64,000 nucleotides of DNA. Source: Margaritifera margaritifera (Eukaryota; Mollusca; Bivalvia; Unionida; Margaritiferidae). The position numbers and the translations under genes were made by a program. The stretch spans positions 5,648,001 through 5,712,000 of the forward strand of contig JAQPZY010001659.1 of assembly GCA_029931535.1 (NCBI GenBank), in the 5' to 3' direction. Below are positions 1 to 11,544 of this stretch, in pieces. Every line of letters begins with the position of its first letter. Within the stretch, counting starts at the first letter, position 1. The notes under the pieces are model-generated. The model had not been told where the DNA came from and did not search any database. It worked only from the letters and a program-made list of their open reading frames with translations.

Positions 1-1555
1 GGACAACCACAATTTCATGCCAGGCAACCATTTTTCCCAATGTGAAAGCCCTATTGGGCAATCCAACAATATTGTTAAAAAATGATCACGTTAAAACTTA
101 TAATTGAATTATATATTTTTTCCAGTGACAAACATTTGATTCCATAGTTGAATGTTGGATGATTTATATCAGTAAGAAGCCACACTAATCCACGTGTGTT
201 GGCTACCCATTATCTGATTAAATAATCACAGCCCATACTACAGCCCCTAGGGGTGAACATTTAAAGAAACAAGACATGTAAACGCTCATCTTTTGTCCAC
301 AGACCAACATATGGTAGCGGTATTTTTAATCTTTGACTTGACACACTGGATGCCTATGATCTAATATTACGCTTTTCCATTGGTAAGTAGAAGAAATGGG
401 CATTTGCTGTAGAGTATGCAACAGTTGTTTCTGTTGGTTAACTGTAAGAATCAAACAAATCGCAATTGTTGTTGCATACTATATTGGGTTGAAAGCTGAT
501 GACTAAACAAAAATCCCAAGTGTAAAGTTTACATTTATCTGACAGTTTAGATAATAGTACATGCATCGGATTAATGATAACATGAACTGTAATGATGTAA
601 ACTCAGATAAACATAAAATATAGATATGTTTCTAGTCAAGGGTGGCCAGCTACTAATAAGCTGATGGACAACAAGACACCAACTCTGGTTACCCATCAGT
701 ACCATTATTACTTTGGGGGTGATTTACAAAACACCATAAAAAAAAGGAAATTATTTAATTACCTTTTATTTGCTGATCTCAAATATATTAAATAAGTCTG
801 TCAACACGTGTGACTCCCTCCATTAGAAAAACATTAATGCAATGTGTGGTCAAAGGAGAAAGAAATTACATAACAAAAGGATAATGAAAGGATAATGAAA
901 TTACATAACAAAAGGATAATGAAATTACATAATAAACTGGCAGTTAAGCTGCTGTAACATCAAGGCTAACTGTACAATTACTCTTTGATCAAGTTTTATT
1001 CCTGTTTGGAATTAACTCTCACAAGAGTTATTGACTTTTTTTCATAACCTTGCATTTAGGTTACTCCCCAACAGGGGTGTCAATGTAACTATTATTGTGT
1101 ATTGTTGTGTTTGAGAATTATTTTATTTGTTTTTCTATCTCGGTTAGGTATTTAGTTTTCTCTATCCTTGCCAATTTGGTCTGCAGACTCATTTTGATTC
1201 TGTTTTATTGTTTTAATACAGTAACAAATCATCAGAATTCATATTCCATTTAATCTGACTTTGCTATTTTTGTTCTACAGAAGCAGGTTGCACACCAGTC
1301 CTTCCTTCATTTATGTGTGTTTAGTGATCAAACACTTTTCATCCTTAAAATTCAGTTTAGGATAGTAATCCTTATTATTATTACTTTCTTATTAGCATCT
1401 TACCAAGTTCGTTGTTTGCTAATTTTCATCTTCAGTACTCAGTAATAGTGTTGCTGGCGACTTTGTAAATAAAAAAGATACAGCATTGCTGATTTACTGA
1501 AATTTAAAAACAGTTGTTTTAATTCATTGAATAGAATCAACACCTGAGAAAACAC
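1..1555. other. No recognisable gene (presumed VAMP intron or flank)
   Basis: AT-rich sequence with no conserved open frame and no exon-like segment that I can recognise on either strand. It lies upstream of the VAMP terminal exon on the + strand, so it is probably intron, but no upstream R-SNARE exon was found to prove that. It holds only a short tandem repeat near 848-935. Confidence 0.5.
848..935. repeat. Short tandem repeat, ~26 bp unit
   Basis: Units built on ATTACATAACAAAAGGATAA recur about three times with a partial internal repeat (GGATAATGAAA). There is no coding potential. Confidence 0.6.
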
Positions 1556-1559
1556 TTGC

Positions 1560-1616
1560 TTGGTCTAACAGTATGTATAGCCACCTCTCTTGCAGGTGTA
1601 CCAAGTTCGAATCCCA
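1560..1616 (+). repeat. tRNA-like (SINE head?) fragment
   Basis: The segment carries TTCGAATCCCACC, matching a pol III B-box, about 40 bp after a loosely A-box-like TGGTCTAACAG, with an intervening block resembling a tRNA anticodon arm. The T-arm does not pair properly, so it is not a functional tRNA. A tRNA-derived SINE remnant is the likeliest reading. Confidence 0.3.
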
Positions 1617-2620
1617 CCATGTACATATACACAGGTAAGATCTTGCTGAGAAGTTGTATTCTTGTTTTTCAGACTTTTCTCTTGCAGCCATGCCAGAGCA
1701 GAGTGTTGGGTTGTGGACACAAGAAACTCATGGGATACCCACCCCTCCTGCCTAGACACTTACAAGGGAGGAAGAAGGTGGCCTTCCTTTTTCCTCTTCA
1801 GAATGTTGAGGTTTTTCCATTGCTGAGTCCCTTGGGTCTCAGCATCAGATTTAGAAGTCACTTTGGAGACATTTCAGGCCCTTGCGCCCCCCCCCCCCCC
1901 CAGGATATAAGGTGGTGGAGAGTGAGTTGCACCCTTCCGTAAGGGAGAAGCAGCACCTTCTCCAATCCCATAGAACTGAGAACAAGTCACGTCCTCCATG
2001 AGGGAGCAGCACCACCCTATTCAGTTACATGGTGACATGATTGAGCCAGTCGTTAATGAGAGAGCTACGATATGAATCTATCAGATCTGAGGAAATGTCT
2101 TCCTTCAGATCAGAGTTGCCTGACCAGTTATTGACCCGGCACTGGTCACCAGGCACAAGTGGGCTTGCCTTCCAGTTAAAATACTGGATGCTTTGTGACT
2201 AAAGGCTAGGTCATTAGTAACCATAGCCTCACATGCCAACCTCTTTTCGGCAACTTCTTTCAGCCTACTGAAGGAGGAATCTCTATTGCTTTCAATGTTT
2301 GTTAGAAGCATTGGCCAAAACTTCTCATCATGCTTATCCATGTCAGTAGCATTCTTAGCAGAGCTTCCCCACCTGTGCAGGGATGTTGGTTTGGACTCAT
2401 CCAAGTTCTTAGTGGAGTGAAATTAGAACCTTCTGTCGGCTGCTCCCCTGAAGGCAGAGAGCCTCTTTGGAGGGCTCATTTCTTCCATGGCCTCTCAGGA
2501 TTTGAGAGACCAGCAACACCGGTCCCTCTCCTCTGCTCTAGGCCCATTGAAACTGACCAAGAAGCAAAATCATCCTGACTGGGCTCTGGGTCTGTCAGCA
2601 AAGTTCTTCAAAGCCATGCA

Positions 2621-3205
2621 ATGAACAAAGGCTGGGTCCTCTATAACAAAAGGAGGATATTGACTTTAGTTTCAAAATATTCCTTCTCTAGTAAGGTCAC
2701 TCATGTGCTTCCACCAGTTGAATTTGGTGCAATTAAAGAAAGAGGTACACTCCCTTCTCCAGAAGGGTGCAGTAGAGAGGGTGTCAGCGATCAGTCTCCA
2801 GCCTTCTACTCCCAAATTTCCCAAGGACCAAGAAAAGGGCAAAAGTTTCAACAAATTATCAACTTTTCCTCATTAAAACAAGTTTCTGCAGGAGGAACTT
2901 TTGAAGATGGGAACCACAGCCTCATTCAGAGTATGCCATTAGATCTGGTGGTTGGGCAGTCTCCATCGATCTTACCTATCTTTCCTCCTCACAGGAAGTA
3001 CCTTCGGTTTTGCTTGGACGAAAAGGTCTTCCAATTTCACATTCTGCTGTTCGTCCTAGCCTCCACACCCAGAGCTTTTACCAGGGCCATGGGAGCAGTT
3101 GCAGCCTACTTGAGGTCACTGGGGATCCTTCAATATTTTGACAATTGGTTGATCTACTGTGACCAGCTAGAGTCCCTCAGACTAGATCTGTCTCACTGTG
3201 GGTGA
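2621..3205 (+). pseudogene. DIRS-like reverse transcriptase remnant
   Basis: The open stretch (194 codons) reads like the DIRS RT fingers/palm. A segment SPAFYSQISQGPRKGQK precedes IINFSSLKQ, corresponding to the family's 'gfyS.lF.vpKk.G.wRPVIdL..LN'. PHRKYLRF follows, then STPRAFTRAMGAVAAYLRS, then YFDNWLI, which corresponds to the catalytic YLDDWL box. The second Asp of that box is Asn here, so the enzyme would be inactive. The conserved SIDL motif with the first catalytic Asp is visible near 2952-2984 only in another frame (WAVSIDLTYLS), which shows a frameshift plus a short deletion before PHRKYLRF. No host gene is implied. The Met start is arbitrary. Confidence 0.75.
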
Positions 3206-3389
3206 AGCTTCTTTTGAAAACCTTACCCTCAAGACTGTTTTCTTGCCCTCCTAAGCATCCATGAGACAAAGGAGCGAGCTTCATGCCCTATCCATACAGC
3301 AAGGCTGTCTAAGGTTCAGTGGAAGTTATGAGTCAGTTTCTCTCCTTTGCCAACCAGGTGAGATCCTCAGTCTCAGTCTTTTCTGTGCT

Positions 3390-3760
3390 GGGGCTGATCT
3401 AGATAGACTTTTATGTCCAGTTAGGACTTTTCATGTTTATTTGGCAGCTTCCAATGGAGAAGAAAGGGTAGGAAGCACCTTTTCCTTCCTCTTATGGGCT
3501 TGGGTGATATTTTGGCTTCCACCATTTCCAGGTGGATTAACATAACTCTCAAGAGAGCTTATCAATCCCTTACCGAGAGGAACCTTTCTTTTATGCTACT
3601 TCATGGACCTGTCTTACTCATTCATCTATGGAGGATGTGTCAAAAGCTGCATTTCAGTGATCACACAGTACCTTCTACTCCTTCTACCTTCACTCGTTGG
3701 CTCACCAAAGCAAAGGCACATTTTCTTTGGGGCTGATAGTAGTAGCACAAAAGTGGCCCT
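3390..3760 (+). pseudogene. DIRS-like tyrosine recombinase remnant
   Basis: Fragments in shifting frames match the C-terminal catalytic half of DIRS/Pat tyrosine recombinases. LLCPVRTFHVYLAAS (near 3405) corresponds to 'LCPVRAL..YL'. ASTISRWINITLKRAYQ (near 3515) follows in another frame. A third frame then gives ATSWTCLTHSSMEDVSKAAF followed by SHSTFYSFYL and SLGLIVVAQK. A TGA at 3658-3660 replaces the Trp codon expected after KAAF. The catalytic His-x-x-Arg cannot be found intact. At least two frameshifts and one stop make it a pseudogene; it belongs to the same element as the RT upstream. Confidence 0.75.
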
Positions 3761-3927
3761 TGTGGATACAATCCAACAGTAGTCTGCATTTCTACAGTAA
3801 GGGTGAGTATTCCTTGTTTTTCCTTCACCAGTCTGTGAGATCATCAGCCTCCCACTGGACTGGTAAATTGAGCTATGCAATAGTAATAGGTTGTGTATTA
3901 CTAATACTTAAATGTAGGTGGGGGGGA

Positions 3928-4216
3928 TGGGGGTAAAACTAATTTAAATGATGTAATACTTGCCTATTGCTATTGCCAGATTCCCTCCTCCCGCCCCACA
4001 CTGATGGCCCACTAGATTAAATCTACGTTCTGAAAAAGAAAGAAGGTTAGTGCACATGGGCCAGGGTCATGAGTTGGACCAGAGATCTTTCTCAAAAGTC
4101 ACCTTGTGGGAGGATGAATTCTCATCATACAGTCGAGGGTATTTTCAATCCCGAAAAGAGTAAGCTATGCAAAAGCAACAGTTAAGTATTACATCATAAA
4201 CATTAGTTTTACCCCA
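3928..4216. repeat. Inverted repeat pair, DIRS terminal/internal complementary repeat
   Basis: The left arm 3928-3971 (begins TGGGGGTAAAACTAAT) is complementary to the right arm 4174-4216 (ends ATTAGTTTTACCCCA) along ~43 bp with a few mismatches and one small gap. The sequence near 3876-3910 (GAGCTATGCAATAGTAATAG) also recurs in direct orientation near 4160-4190. Nested direct and inverted copies at the 3' end fit the DIRS layout. Confidence 0.65.
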
Positions 4217-4317
4217 ACCCCACCAAAAATACATTTTACCAGAGGGACTTGTGTAGTGCAAGTATGTGCTTATATAACAATATAAAATAAAATATATATA
4301 CTATAAGTATGAGCATA

Positions 4318-4319
4318 TA

Positions 4320-4410
<91 letters not shown>
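4318..4410. repeat. (TG)n then (TA)n microsatellite
   Basis: About 20 bp of TG repeats lead into ~75 bp of TA repeats. Confidence 0.95.
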
Positions 4411-4414
<4 letters not shown>

Positions 4415-4921
4415 CTACACTGATACAGGTCCCTGTGTGGTGGACAAGTAGATCAAGTTAAGTGGAAAATTAGGAAGAAATTGATCCCACAGTATGATAT
4501 ATTTTTCACTACATTTTAGCTCTTAAGATCAAAACAATTGAAGAGATATTTAAAAGTAACATAATTAATTTTCACATATACAGTTAAATGATAACAGTTT
4601 TATAAATTCAGAATGAAACATTATAAGATGAGAGATGTTGATCACTTTGTAAACAAATCATTGAATCGGATTCAGTTTATTGATTTCTTCATTCTAGATC
4701 AACAGACACTTAACATTTGTGTGCCAGATCTGTCCATCCCTCCAGTTAAGTTTTTAGTTTAGATCAGTTTCTCAGGCACTGTGGTGTGGTGGGGCATTTG
4801 TGTTCCATAAGCTCATGTCTAGTTTTTTGGTATTCATGTCTCTAATTAGGTAGATATTGTAAATAAAGCTCGTTTTATGCTATTAATTAACCACATTTTT
4901 CAAATCATTTTTTTTTTTCAG

Positions 4922-5128
4922 TCCTCCAGATTTCAAAAGACTGCAACAAAAATCAAACAGAAATACTGGTGGAAGAACTTGAAAATGAAGATTATCATCG
5001 CCATAGTACTCCTCATTATTATCATTGGCATCATCCTAGCGATTGTATTCGGTGGTGGATTTGTAAAAACAGGAACCTCTACCACTGCTGCTCCACCTCC
5101 ACCGAAAACTTCTCCAAAAAATGGATAG
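4922..5128 (+). CDS. VAMP/synaptobrevin-family R-SNARE, terminal coding exon
   Basis: This exon encodes the end of an R-SNARE (v-SNARE), the vesicle-side membrane anchor of the complex that drives membrane fusion. A polypyrimidine tract ending TTTTTTTTTCAG gives the 3' splice site at 4920-4921, and the frame then reads SSRFQKTATKIKQKYWWKNL. This corresponds to the last turns of the SNARE helix and the conserved juxtamembrane KYWWKN of VAMPs. A single membrane segment follows (about 20 residues, KIIIAIVLLIIIIGIILAIV), then a luminal tail FGGGFVKTGTSTTAAPPPP plus KTSPKNG and TAG. In the family the anchor normally ends within a few residues, so this ~25-residue Thr/Pro-rich luminal tail is unusual. 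The rest of the SNARE motif must lie in upstream exons that I could not find in the window. The exact VAMP subtype (VAMP2/3-, 7- or 8-like) is not resolved. An ATG in frame before the splice site is intronic and not a real start. Confidence 0.85.
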   Translation, partial: SSRFQKTATKIKQKYWWKNLKMKIIIAIVLLIIIIGIILAIVFGGGFVKTGTSTTAAPPPPKTSPKNG

Positions 5129-5421
5129 ACTATATCTGGTCTATAATTTTGTGGGGATTTTTCTTTGTGTGAGTAATTCTGGCTGAAACATTTTTATATT
5201 TTTAGTGAGCATAAAATTTTTTACAAGGAAACTAATTGTATGCACATTAAATTTTTGTGATGAGATCATACTTAATAATATATAATGTAAACACTGATGA
5301 TAAGTGAAAATTTTCAGCTTATAGAAGTAACACCTGTTTAACTGAGAGATGATTTTTTAATGCTATTTTCTTCTGTTAAGTAATTCACTAAAATTTTATG
5401 TCACTAATACACTGAAATAAA
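5129..5421 (+). terminator. Probable 3' UTR and poly(A) signal of the VAMP gene
   Basis: AATAAA at 5416-5421 is the first canonical poly(A) signal after the stop, giving a ~290-nt 3' UTR. The position is an inference; further AATAAA motifs occur downstream (for example near 6200). Confidence 0.4.
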
Positions 5422-5469
5422 AAAATGTGTAAAAATTTTATGACTTTAAAATAGTGTAAATTTTCAGTA

Positions 5470-5670
5470 CCATATGTACTCGCTTATAAGTCGAGTCCAA
5501 CTACAAACAACATAGACCCTGATCTGCCATCGCATAATGCGCAGACAGATAAGTGTCTATGTTGTTTGCTCTTCTGATTACTCCTACCAAACTGCCTGCA
5601 CATTATGCAATGGCAGATCTGGGTCTGTGCAGTTTGCAGTTGGACTTAACTTATAAGTGAGTACAGATGG
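5470..5670. mobile_element. Two-hairpin palindromic MITE, copy 1
   Basis: Flanked by TA on both sides. The terminal inverted repeat begins CCATATGTACTCGCTTATAA and ends TTATAAGTGAGTACAGATGG. Inside the outer stem (GTCCAACT.../...AGTTGGAC) are two different hairpins. One is built on AACATAGACCCTGATCTGCC and the other on CAGATCTGGGTCTGTGCAG. There is no coding capacity. The TA target and TIRs suggest a non-autonomous Tc1/mariner-like or related element; the superfamily is not proven. Confidence 0.8.
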
Positions 5671-7307
5671 TATATATAGACTGAAATGCTGGGAATTTAC
5701 ATGGGGTACCAATTTTTGTGGATTTTTGTGATTGTTGCAAATCACAAATTTAAAGAAGCAACTAACTAGCGTACTTATGTAGAAACAATATGACCCCTTT
5801 CCCAATCCACAAAGTTAAGTACCTTAAAAACCATTACCTGCCCCCCCCAAAAAAAAAAAAGAACGAGTTCACAGTATTACTTTTCCAGAAGCAAAAGCAT
5901 TAGTCACTATTACTGAAAAATTTAGGATTCTGTGCACTAATCACAGGCAAAGGATTGTGTTTTGTAGAAGCTAGTGTTTGGAATCGGTTGAAATTAAAAG
6001 ACTAATGATCATTTTGACAGAGCCAATTAAGCAACCAAGTTAAGAGATAATTTCTCTATTTTTTATTGAAAGTGTCATTTTTGCATACTTTTTAATATTC
6101 CTTTGTGTCCCTGAATTCACAGAATTATCACTTTCACCATGTTATCTTATGAAAACTTTGATTGGCTGATACTGGTGATCAATAATCAATAAGAGTATGA
6201 CAATAAAATGGTCTATCATTGATCTGTTGGAGTGCAATGCACTCAAAACTTTAAAATTAAAGGTCTGAAAACAAAATTTTCCAAAGAAAAAAAACTATTT
6301 GTTTATATTCGATTTTTGAAAATCATGATCAAATGCTTGATCTTTTTTCTTTTCTGACCAGTCTTCGATTTTTTATTTTTTTTATTAATCATCACACCAC
6401 TATTAGAAACCTTGTTTTTTTATCCACTTGCATTTTATAATAGTGGTATGAGGTCATTCCAGAGTGTGAACTTTGTTACATTTTGATATCCAGTATTGAG
6501 TGATTTTATGAAAGCATTGTAATCAATAATAGCCCAACTCTGAAGATATATGCATTTATCATTAGATACTTTTATAAAAAAATTGAATCCCATATAGACC
6601 ACTGAAATTAATTGGCAGCAGAAGAGATTTTTTCTTGTCTGTTTTGAAATGAAAAATAGAACTAATGAGGCTGCCAATTTTGTTTTCTTTTTGTTTATGT
6701 GCACAAATAGAATAAAATAAGCTGATTTACTTCATGATTGATTAGAATATCCACCTCTGTGTATATTGTACAGTATTTAATGTGCATGGGGATCTGTTAC
6801 ACTATTATGTGCCAATCCAGCAGATCAAATCTAAGTACAATATGCGGTTTGCTGAAAATTTTAATTAAATGAATAGTGTTGACCCCACTCTGCTGATGTA
6901 TCATGGTACAGCAGATATGAGTATTATCTGTGTTTGCAGTTATGTTAAATTTGGGATTGTATTCAAGTAAAGAAAATACTTGGAACATGGACATTTTTTT
7001 CAACTTGTTGATACTGAAAAATGTGCTTGGCATGGGAATTCCTAAGCTTAAGTGACATTGTAATTATCAAATATTTTTATATTCTGTCTCAGATATTCAT
7101 GTTCTAAAATGTACAAGCAGTTAATAAAATTGAAATCTATTTTTGTAATTATCATAATTTGTCCTTGCTAAAATTACATTTGAACAATAGCTGCCATATT
7201 TTTCTAAATGTATCATATTTAGTGTATGTGCAAATAAAATTACAGTCTTCTCACTTCTGATCCAACTTTTTCATATGAAAACATTTTACTGTACAGTATT
7301 TACAGTA
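5671..7307. other. No recognisable gene
   Basis: AT-rich intergenic sequence downstream of the VAMP gene. Short open frames on both strands show no domain, splice context or compositional support. Confidence 0.5.
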
Positions 7308-7525
7308 CAGTATATACTCATGTATAAGCCGGGTACAAAAGGCAAACAACATAGACCCTGATCTGCCATCGCATAATGCGCCAGCAGATCAGGGTCTATG
7401 TTGTTTGTTCTACTGATTAGTCCTTACAAACTGCATAGACCCAGATCTGCTGGCACATAATTCGACGGCAGATCTGGGTCTATGCAGTTTGCAGTTGGTA
7501 TCGGTTTATACATGGGTATATCCAG
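7308..7525. mobile_element. Two-hairpin palindromic MITE, copy 2
   Basis: TA-flanked copy with CAGTATATACTCATGTATAA at the left end and a matching inverted right end (TTTATACATGGGTATATCCA). It has the same order of internal hairpins as copy 1: the AACATAGACCCTGATCTG stem first, then the AGACCCAGATCTGC stem. Both internal hairpins are nearly perfect. Confidence 0.8.
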
Positions 7526-7559
7526 TACTCATTATAACACTGTAACATAGTTGCCATAG

Positions 7560-8168
7560 AGAATACAGCATTATAAGGAGACCACCTTATAATGAAGTAC
7601 ATTATAAACATAATTTCACTACTACATAATGAAATGGGATCCAGGACCATACTCATGTTATAACAGGAATGGTGTTATAATGAAGGGACTTATAGTGAAA
7701 CCACCTTAGAATGAAGAACATTATACATATAATTTTACTACTACATAATGAAATGGGATCCAGGACCATACCCATGTTATAACAAGAATGGTGTTATAAT
7801 GAAGGGACTTATAGTGAAACCACCTTAGAATGAAGTACATTATACACATAATTTCACTACTACATAATGAAATGGGATCCAGGACCATACCCATGTTATA
7901 ACAAGAATGGTGTTATAATGAAGGGACTTATAGTGAAACCACCTTAGAATGAAGTACATTATACACATAATTTCACTACTACATAATGAAATGGGATCCA
8001 GGACCATACCCATGTTATAACAAGAATGGTGTTATAATGAAGGGACTTATAGTGAAACCACCTTAGAATGAAGTACATTATACATATAATTTTACTACTA
8101 CATAATGAAATGGGATCCAGGACCATACCGGTGTTGTAACAGGAATGATGTTATAATGAAGGGACTTA
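7560..8168. repeat. 119-bp tandem repeat array
   Basis: About five copies. The landmark GGGATCCAGGACCATAC recurs at roughly 7637, 7756, 7875, 7994 and 8113, a constant 119-bp period. Inner copies are nearly identical while the first and last diverge. Each unit contains short inverted motifs such as TGTTATAA and TTATAATGAAG. No open frame is conserved. Confidence 0.9.
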
Positions 8169-9147
8169 ATGTGAGAGAGTGCTGCATCTTTATTATATAC
8201 TTTTAATCAATTTCTATTCATATTGCATTGCTGTAACTATTCATTACTTTCCTATACTGAATGTAGATAAGGTGATATTGTAGCCGAACTTTTGCATGTA
8301 TGTTTTCCAACTATGTGACACAGAACTACTTTTGTTTACAGAAAACACAGTGTCCAAAGACTCTGATAGCAGGGTAATTGAGATTAAGAAGATATTGAGA
8401 TTTTAGAAGAAATGTTTTATACAATGCCAATGTCAGAAGTTTAACATGGTCATTATGAATAATGGGAGGAACGAAATTATTAACTGAAGTACCATCTTGG
8501 TTTTAATTTTGCTGACAAGAAAAGGAAATCACAGATATTTGTAGAACTGCCACTTGAAAGGACAGAAACACAGTATTGGTACAATCTAGAGTTGATTTTA
8601 TACCAAAATCTGCTAAATTAAAGCAGAAGAATGTGTTTAAATAATAGTAATGCATGATTACTTACAGAAATTTAGATGCTTGATTGACAAATTGAGGAAC
8701 AGTACAAGTATTTCCTACTGCTATGAAAAGATTACCACTAATGTTACACTTTATTTACGTCACCGCTTTTGTGTGATGTAAAGAACTAAACATGAATGGG
8801 ATTCATTCATTGAGAATTTACAATGGACGGAGTGTTTTAATTTAATTTGCCTGAATTGAGAATTTTGCAATGGATGGGGTGTTTTAATTTCATTTTTCTG
8901 AAGATAAAAACTTGAATTTGTACATTATTGCATTAAGTTTCAGTTTTTATTTCATCAATGGTCCTACAAAATAGCATTTTAATGTATTTTTGGGGAATAA
9001 AGTATATCATAAATAGGGGTTATTGAAATTATACTGTAAAATATTTGCATTGACTCATTGTTCTGGTGGGTCACAATAAAAACCAAATCATCTGCAAGAA
9101 TATTTTTCAGTACAAATTCAATAATCTATATATGTATTATAACACAC
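8169..9147. other. No recognisable gene
   Basis: AT-rich non-coding sequence. A ~45-bp block around GAATTTACAATGGACGGAGTG near 8813 is repeated imperfectly near 8860. Nothing else was seen. Confidence 0.5.
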
Positions 9148-9250
9148 ACAACTACAAACAGTACAGACCCAGATCTGCAGTTGCTTTTACTAGCAGATCA
9201 GGATCTGTTCATTCCACTTACTCAAAATTACAATATTTTAGTGAGTACAA
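9148..9250. mobile_element. Two-hairpin MITE, decayed partial copy
   Basis: Contains ACTACAAACAGTACAGACCC, AGATCTG, CAGATCAGGATCTG and a right end TTTTAGTGAGTAC, recognisable as the same family. One hairpin and the left terminal repeat are mostly lost. Confidence 0.55.
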
Positions 9251-10508
9251 AAATTTGGGAAGAAAACTATATTTGCTCAAATATATTTTGCTAAATTGGA
9301 CATGGTAAAGTATGAATCCATACATGAGACAGAACCAGGACATCAGAGAAGTAGATTTACAAATTTTGATCAGTGGATTTGGCTTCTAAACCAGTAGAAT
9401 TTTTATCGATGTAAATTCTACATGTTTTAAGGGGATTGAAAAATAAAACAAGTGGCTTTTTACATAATGTATTCTCTTCATTCTATGATAAAACAGCAAC
9501 TTTTGAACATGAATCAGATTCTAATGAAAAATCTTACAATAATAATGAATGAATACAAGTCAGTGTATTGTCAATTAAATGAAAAAGTAAGAGTTATATA
9601 TCTCATAGTTCACTGCAAAGATTGGTAAAATCCACAAGCATTTTTAGTTTCTTCACAAGATCACTGACTGGTGACCACTAATGACATTCATTGTGATTAT
9701 TAAGTTTCACACTTAACAGTCTCTCAGTAGTTTTCAGGTCCAGATTTCCCTTGAATCACTTTGTATTCTGTGAAGAATGGAGAATACTCTCTGTATCAGC
9801 ATTAGAAGTGACAGTGACAAAAAAAAACACACTCAGCCTGCAAATAAGTTCAAACTACAGTTTTTCTGTGGCTGGGTTTTTAAGGCTGCTGACTATTCTT
9901 CAATACTCCTCCAAGCTAAGTTCACCCTGAGGTAAAAGTTCCTGAGACATAAATTCAAAAAAAGATAAATGAGCTGCTGTTAAATATTCCTCTAAAATAT
10001 CTTGAACAAGGCAATAACAATTAAACAATACAAAAACTCAAATTACTTACTCAAGTTTTTCTGCCAAAATCATTTTTTGATCAGTCGCTCCTTTTTATCT
10101 CACCTCCGCCAAAGGTCAGCTGATTTTTATTCAAAGACTTGAAACCTATCATGGGCCAACTTGGATCCCTTTATTACTTATAAAACCTCATAAAACATAC
10201 CCCATTTGGCTGTAAACTCTCCAGATTACTACAAAAAGGCAATCAATTAACAGCTTGTTGTGTACACATTAGCCTTCTTAAGCCGATTACTCAGCTACAC
10301 ATCAATGCACCGGTATAACATTTCCTGTCCCCAGTAGACTGGTTGCTGCTGGTTTCTGTAATGTGGGGATAGAACATGTGAAAATTCATTTTTTTTTTTT
10401 TTTTTATAAATAAATTATATTTATCAAAAGTAATAGATTTCAACTATTAAACTGTATGTGCAGTAGACGGCCTTTAAAATGGTCAGTTATTTGATAACTT
10501 TTCTATCG

Positions 10509-10672
10509 CTAACATGCTGAATTCACTGCATTCACTAAAATTGATGTCACTAACATGCCGAGTTCACTGCATTCACTAAAATTGATGTCACTAACATGCC
10601 GAGTTCACTACATTCACTAAAATTTATGTCACTAACATGCCGAATTTACTACATTCACTCAACTTGAATGAC
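10509..10672. repeat. 41-bp tandem repeat, 4 copies
   Basis: Four copies of a unit beginning TAACATGCTGAATTCACTGC and ending with AAAATTGATGTCAC. The fourth copy is degenerate. Confidence 0.9.
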
Positions 10673-10685
10673 TTTGAAATATCAT

Positions 10686-10804
10686 GATTTATAGTGTTAT
10701 GCCCAGCAAACAGCATAAACCCTGATCTGTAGGCCCATTATCTGCTGCTAGATGTGAGTCTGTGCTGCTCACAGTTGTGTTTGCATTATACATGGCTAAA
10801 TACA
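10686..10804. mobile_element. Two-hairpin MITE, decayed partial copy
   Basis: Retains CAGCAAACAGCATAAACCCT, GATCTG and a right end resembling GCATTATACATGGCTAAATA. The internal palindromes are worn and one hairpin is missing. Confidence 0.45.
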
Positions 10805-11544
10805 CCATTACAGACAATTTAAAATCTTGTCCCATCTCTCTGATAGTCAAGTTAAGGTTTATGTAACCATTTTGGTCATTACACAATGTATTTTGGCCAT
10901 ATGACTTCGAATGAGCATAGCAGAAGCTATACATTCTAATTAATTCTAACTGATGGGATTACCTAGATAACATTATGGTAAATACAAATAGGTAAATATA
11001 TTTAATCAACTGCCAGTAGAACAAGCAATTTAATTTTTTTTTTAGTTTTCAAATCTTCACCAGAAATTGACAAAGTCCAAAAGATTTATATTAAATTTTA
11101 AACTAACCCCTTAAATATATAGTTGTATGGTTGAGGTTACTCAACTTTAACATAAGTGATGGTCACTGGTTTGAATACATAACCACTATGGTGTACAGAC
11201 ATGTGTGCATTTTCTCTCATGTACATTTATAGGAGTTGTTTCAAAATACCTTTGAAAAGTTTTGGACCTCACCATATATTTGTGAAGTTTTAGACACTGA
11301 ACAAAATTAAATTGCTTGTCCAAGTGGCAGTTGATTAAATATTTTTACCTATTTGTGATTACAATAATGTAATGTAGGTACTTCTATCAGTTAGAATTAA
11401 TTACAATGTATAGTTTCTGCTGTGCTTATTTGAAGTCATGTGGCCCAAATACATGGTGTAATGACCAGAACAGACACATACATCTTAACCTGGGAAAGTA
11501 AATGGCAGTGGTGTACACAGGGTTAATGAAACTAGACTGTATAC

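Larger units (their letters stand above)
1680..4216 (+). mobile_element. Decayed DIRS-like tyrosine-recombinase retrotransposon
   Basis: A block richer in GC than its surroundings encodes, in order on the + strand, a DIRS-type reverse transcriptase remnant (about 2621-3205) and a DIRS-type tyrosine recombinase remnant (about 3390-3760). They are followed by an inverted-repeat pair (3928-3971 and 4174-4216) of the kind expected for DIRS terminal/internal complementary repeats. The gap between the RT YxDD-like box and the recombinase is only ~270 bp, too short for the usual RNase H and methyltransferase, so an internal deletion is inferred. All frames are broken. The left boundary is uncertain and is placed by composition only; no left terminal repeat or gag domain could be identified with confidence. 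Confidence 0.7.

Noticed and set aside
1560..1616. tRNA gene
   Set aside because: Only the B-box is convincing. The T-arm and acceptor stem do not pair.
2105..2404. 99-codon - strand frame at the DIRS relic
   Set aside because: Antisense to the element and without a recognisable domain; probably a shadow of decayed coding sequence on the + strand.
4877..4921. ATG upstream of the VAMP exon as a start codon
   Set aside because: It lies in the polypyrimidine tract before a strong 3' splice site. R-SNAREs need the upstream SNARE motif.
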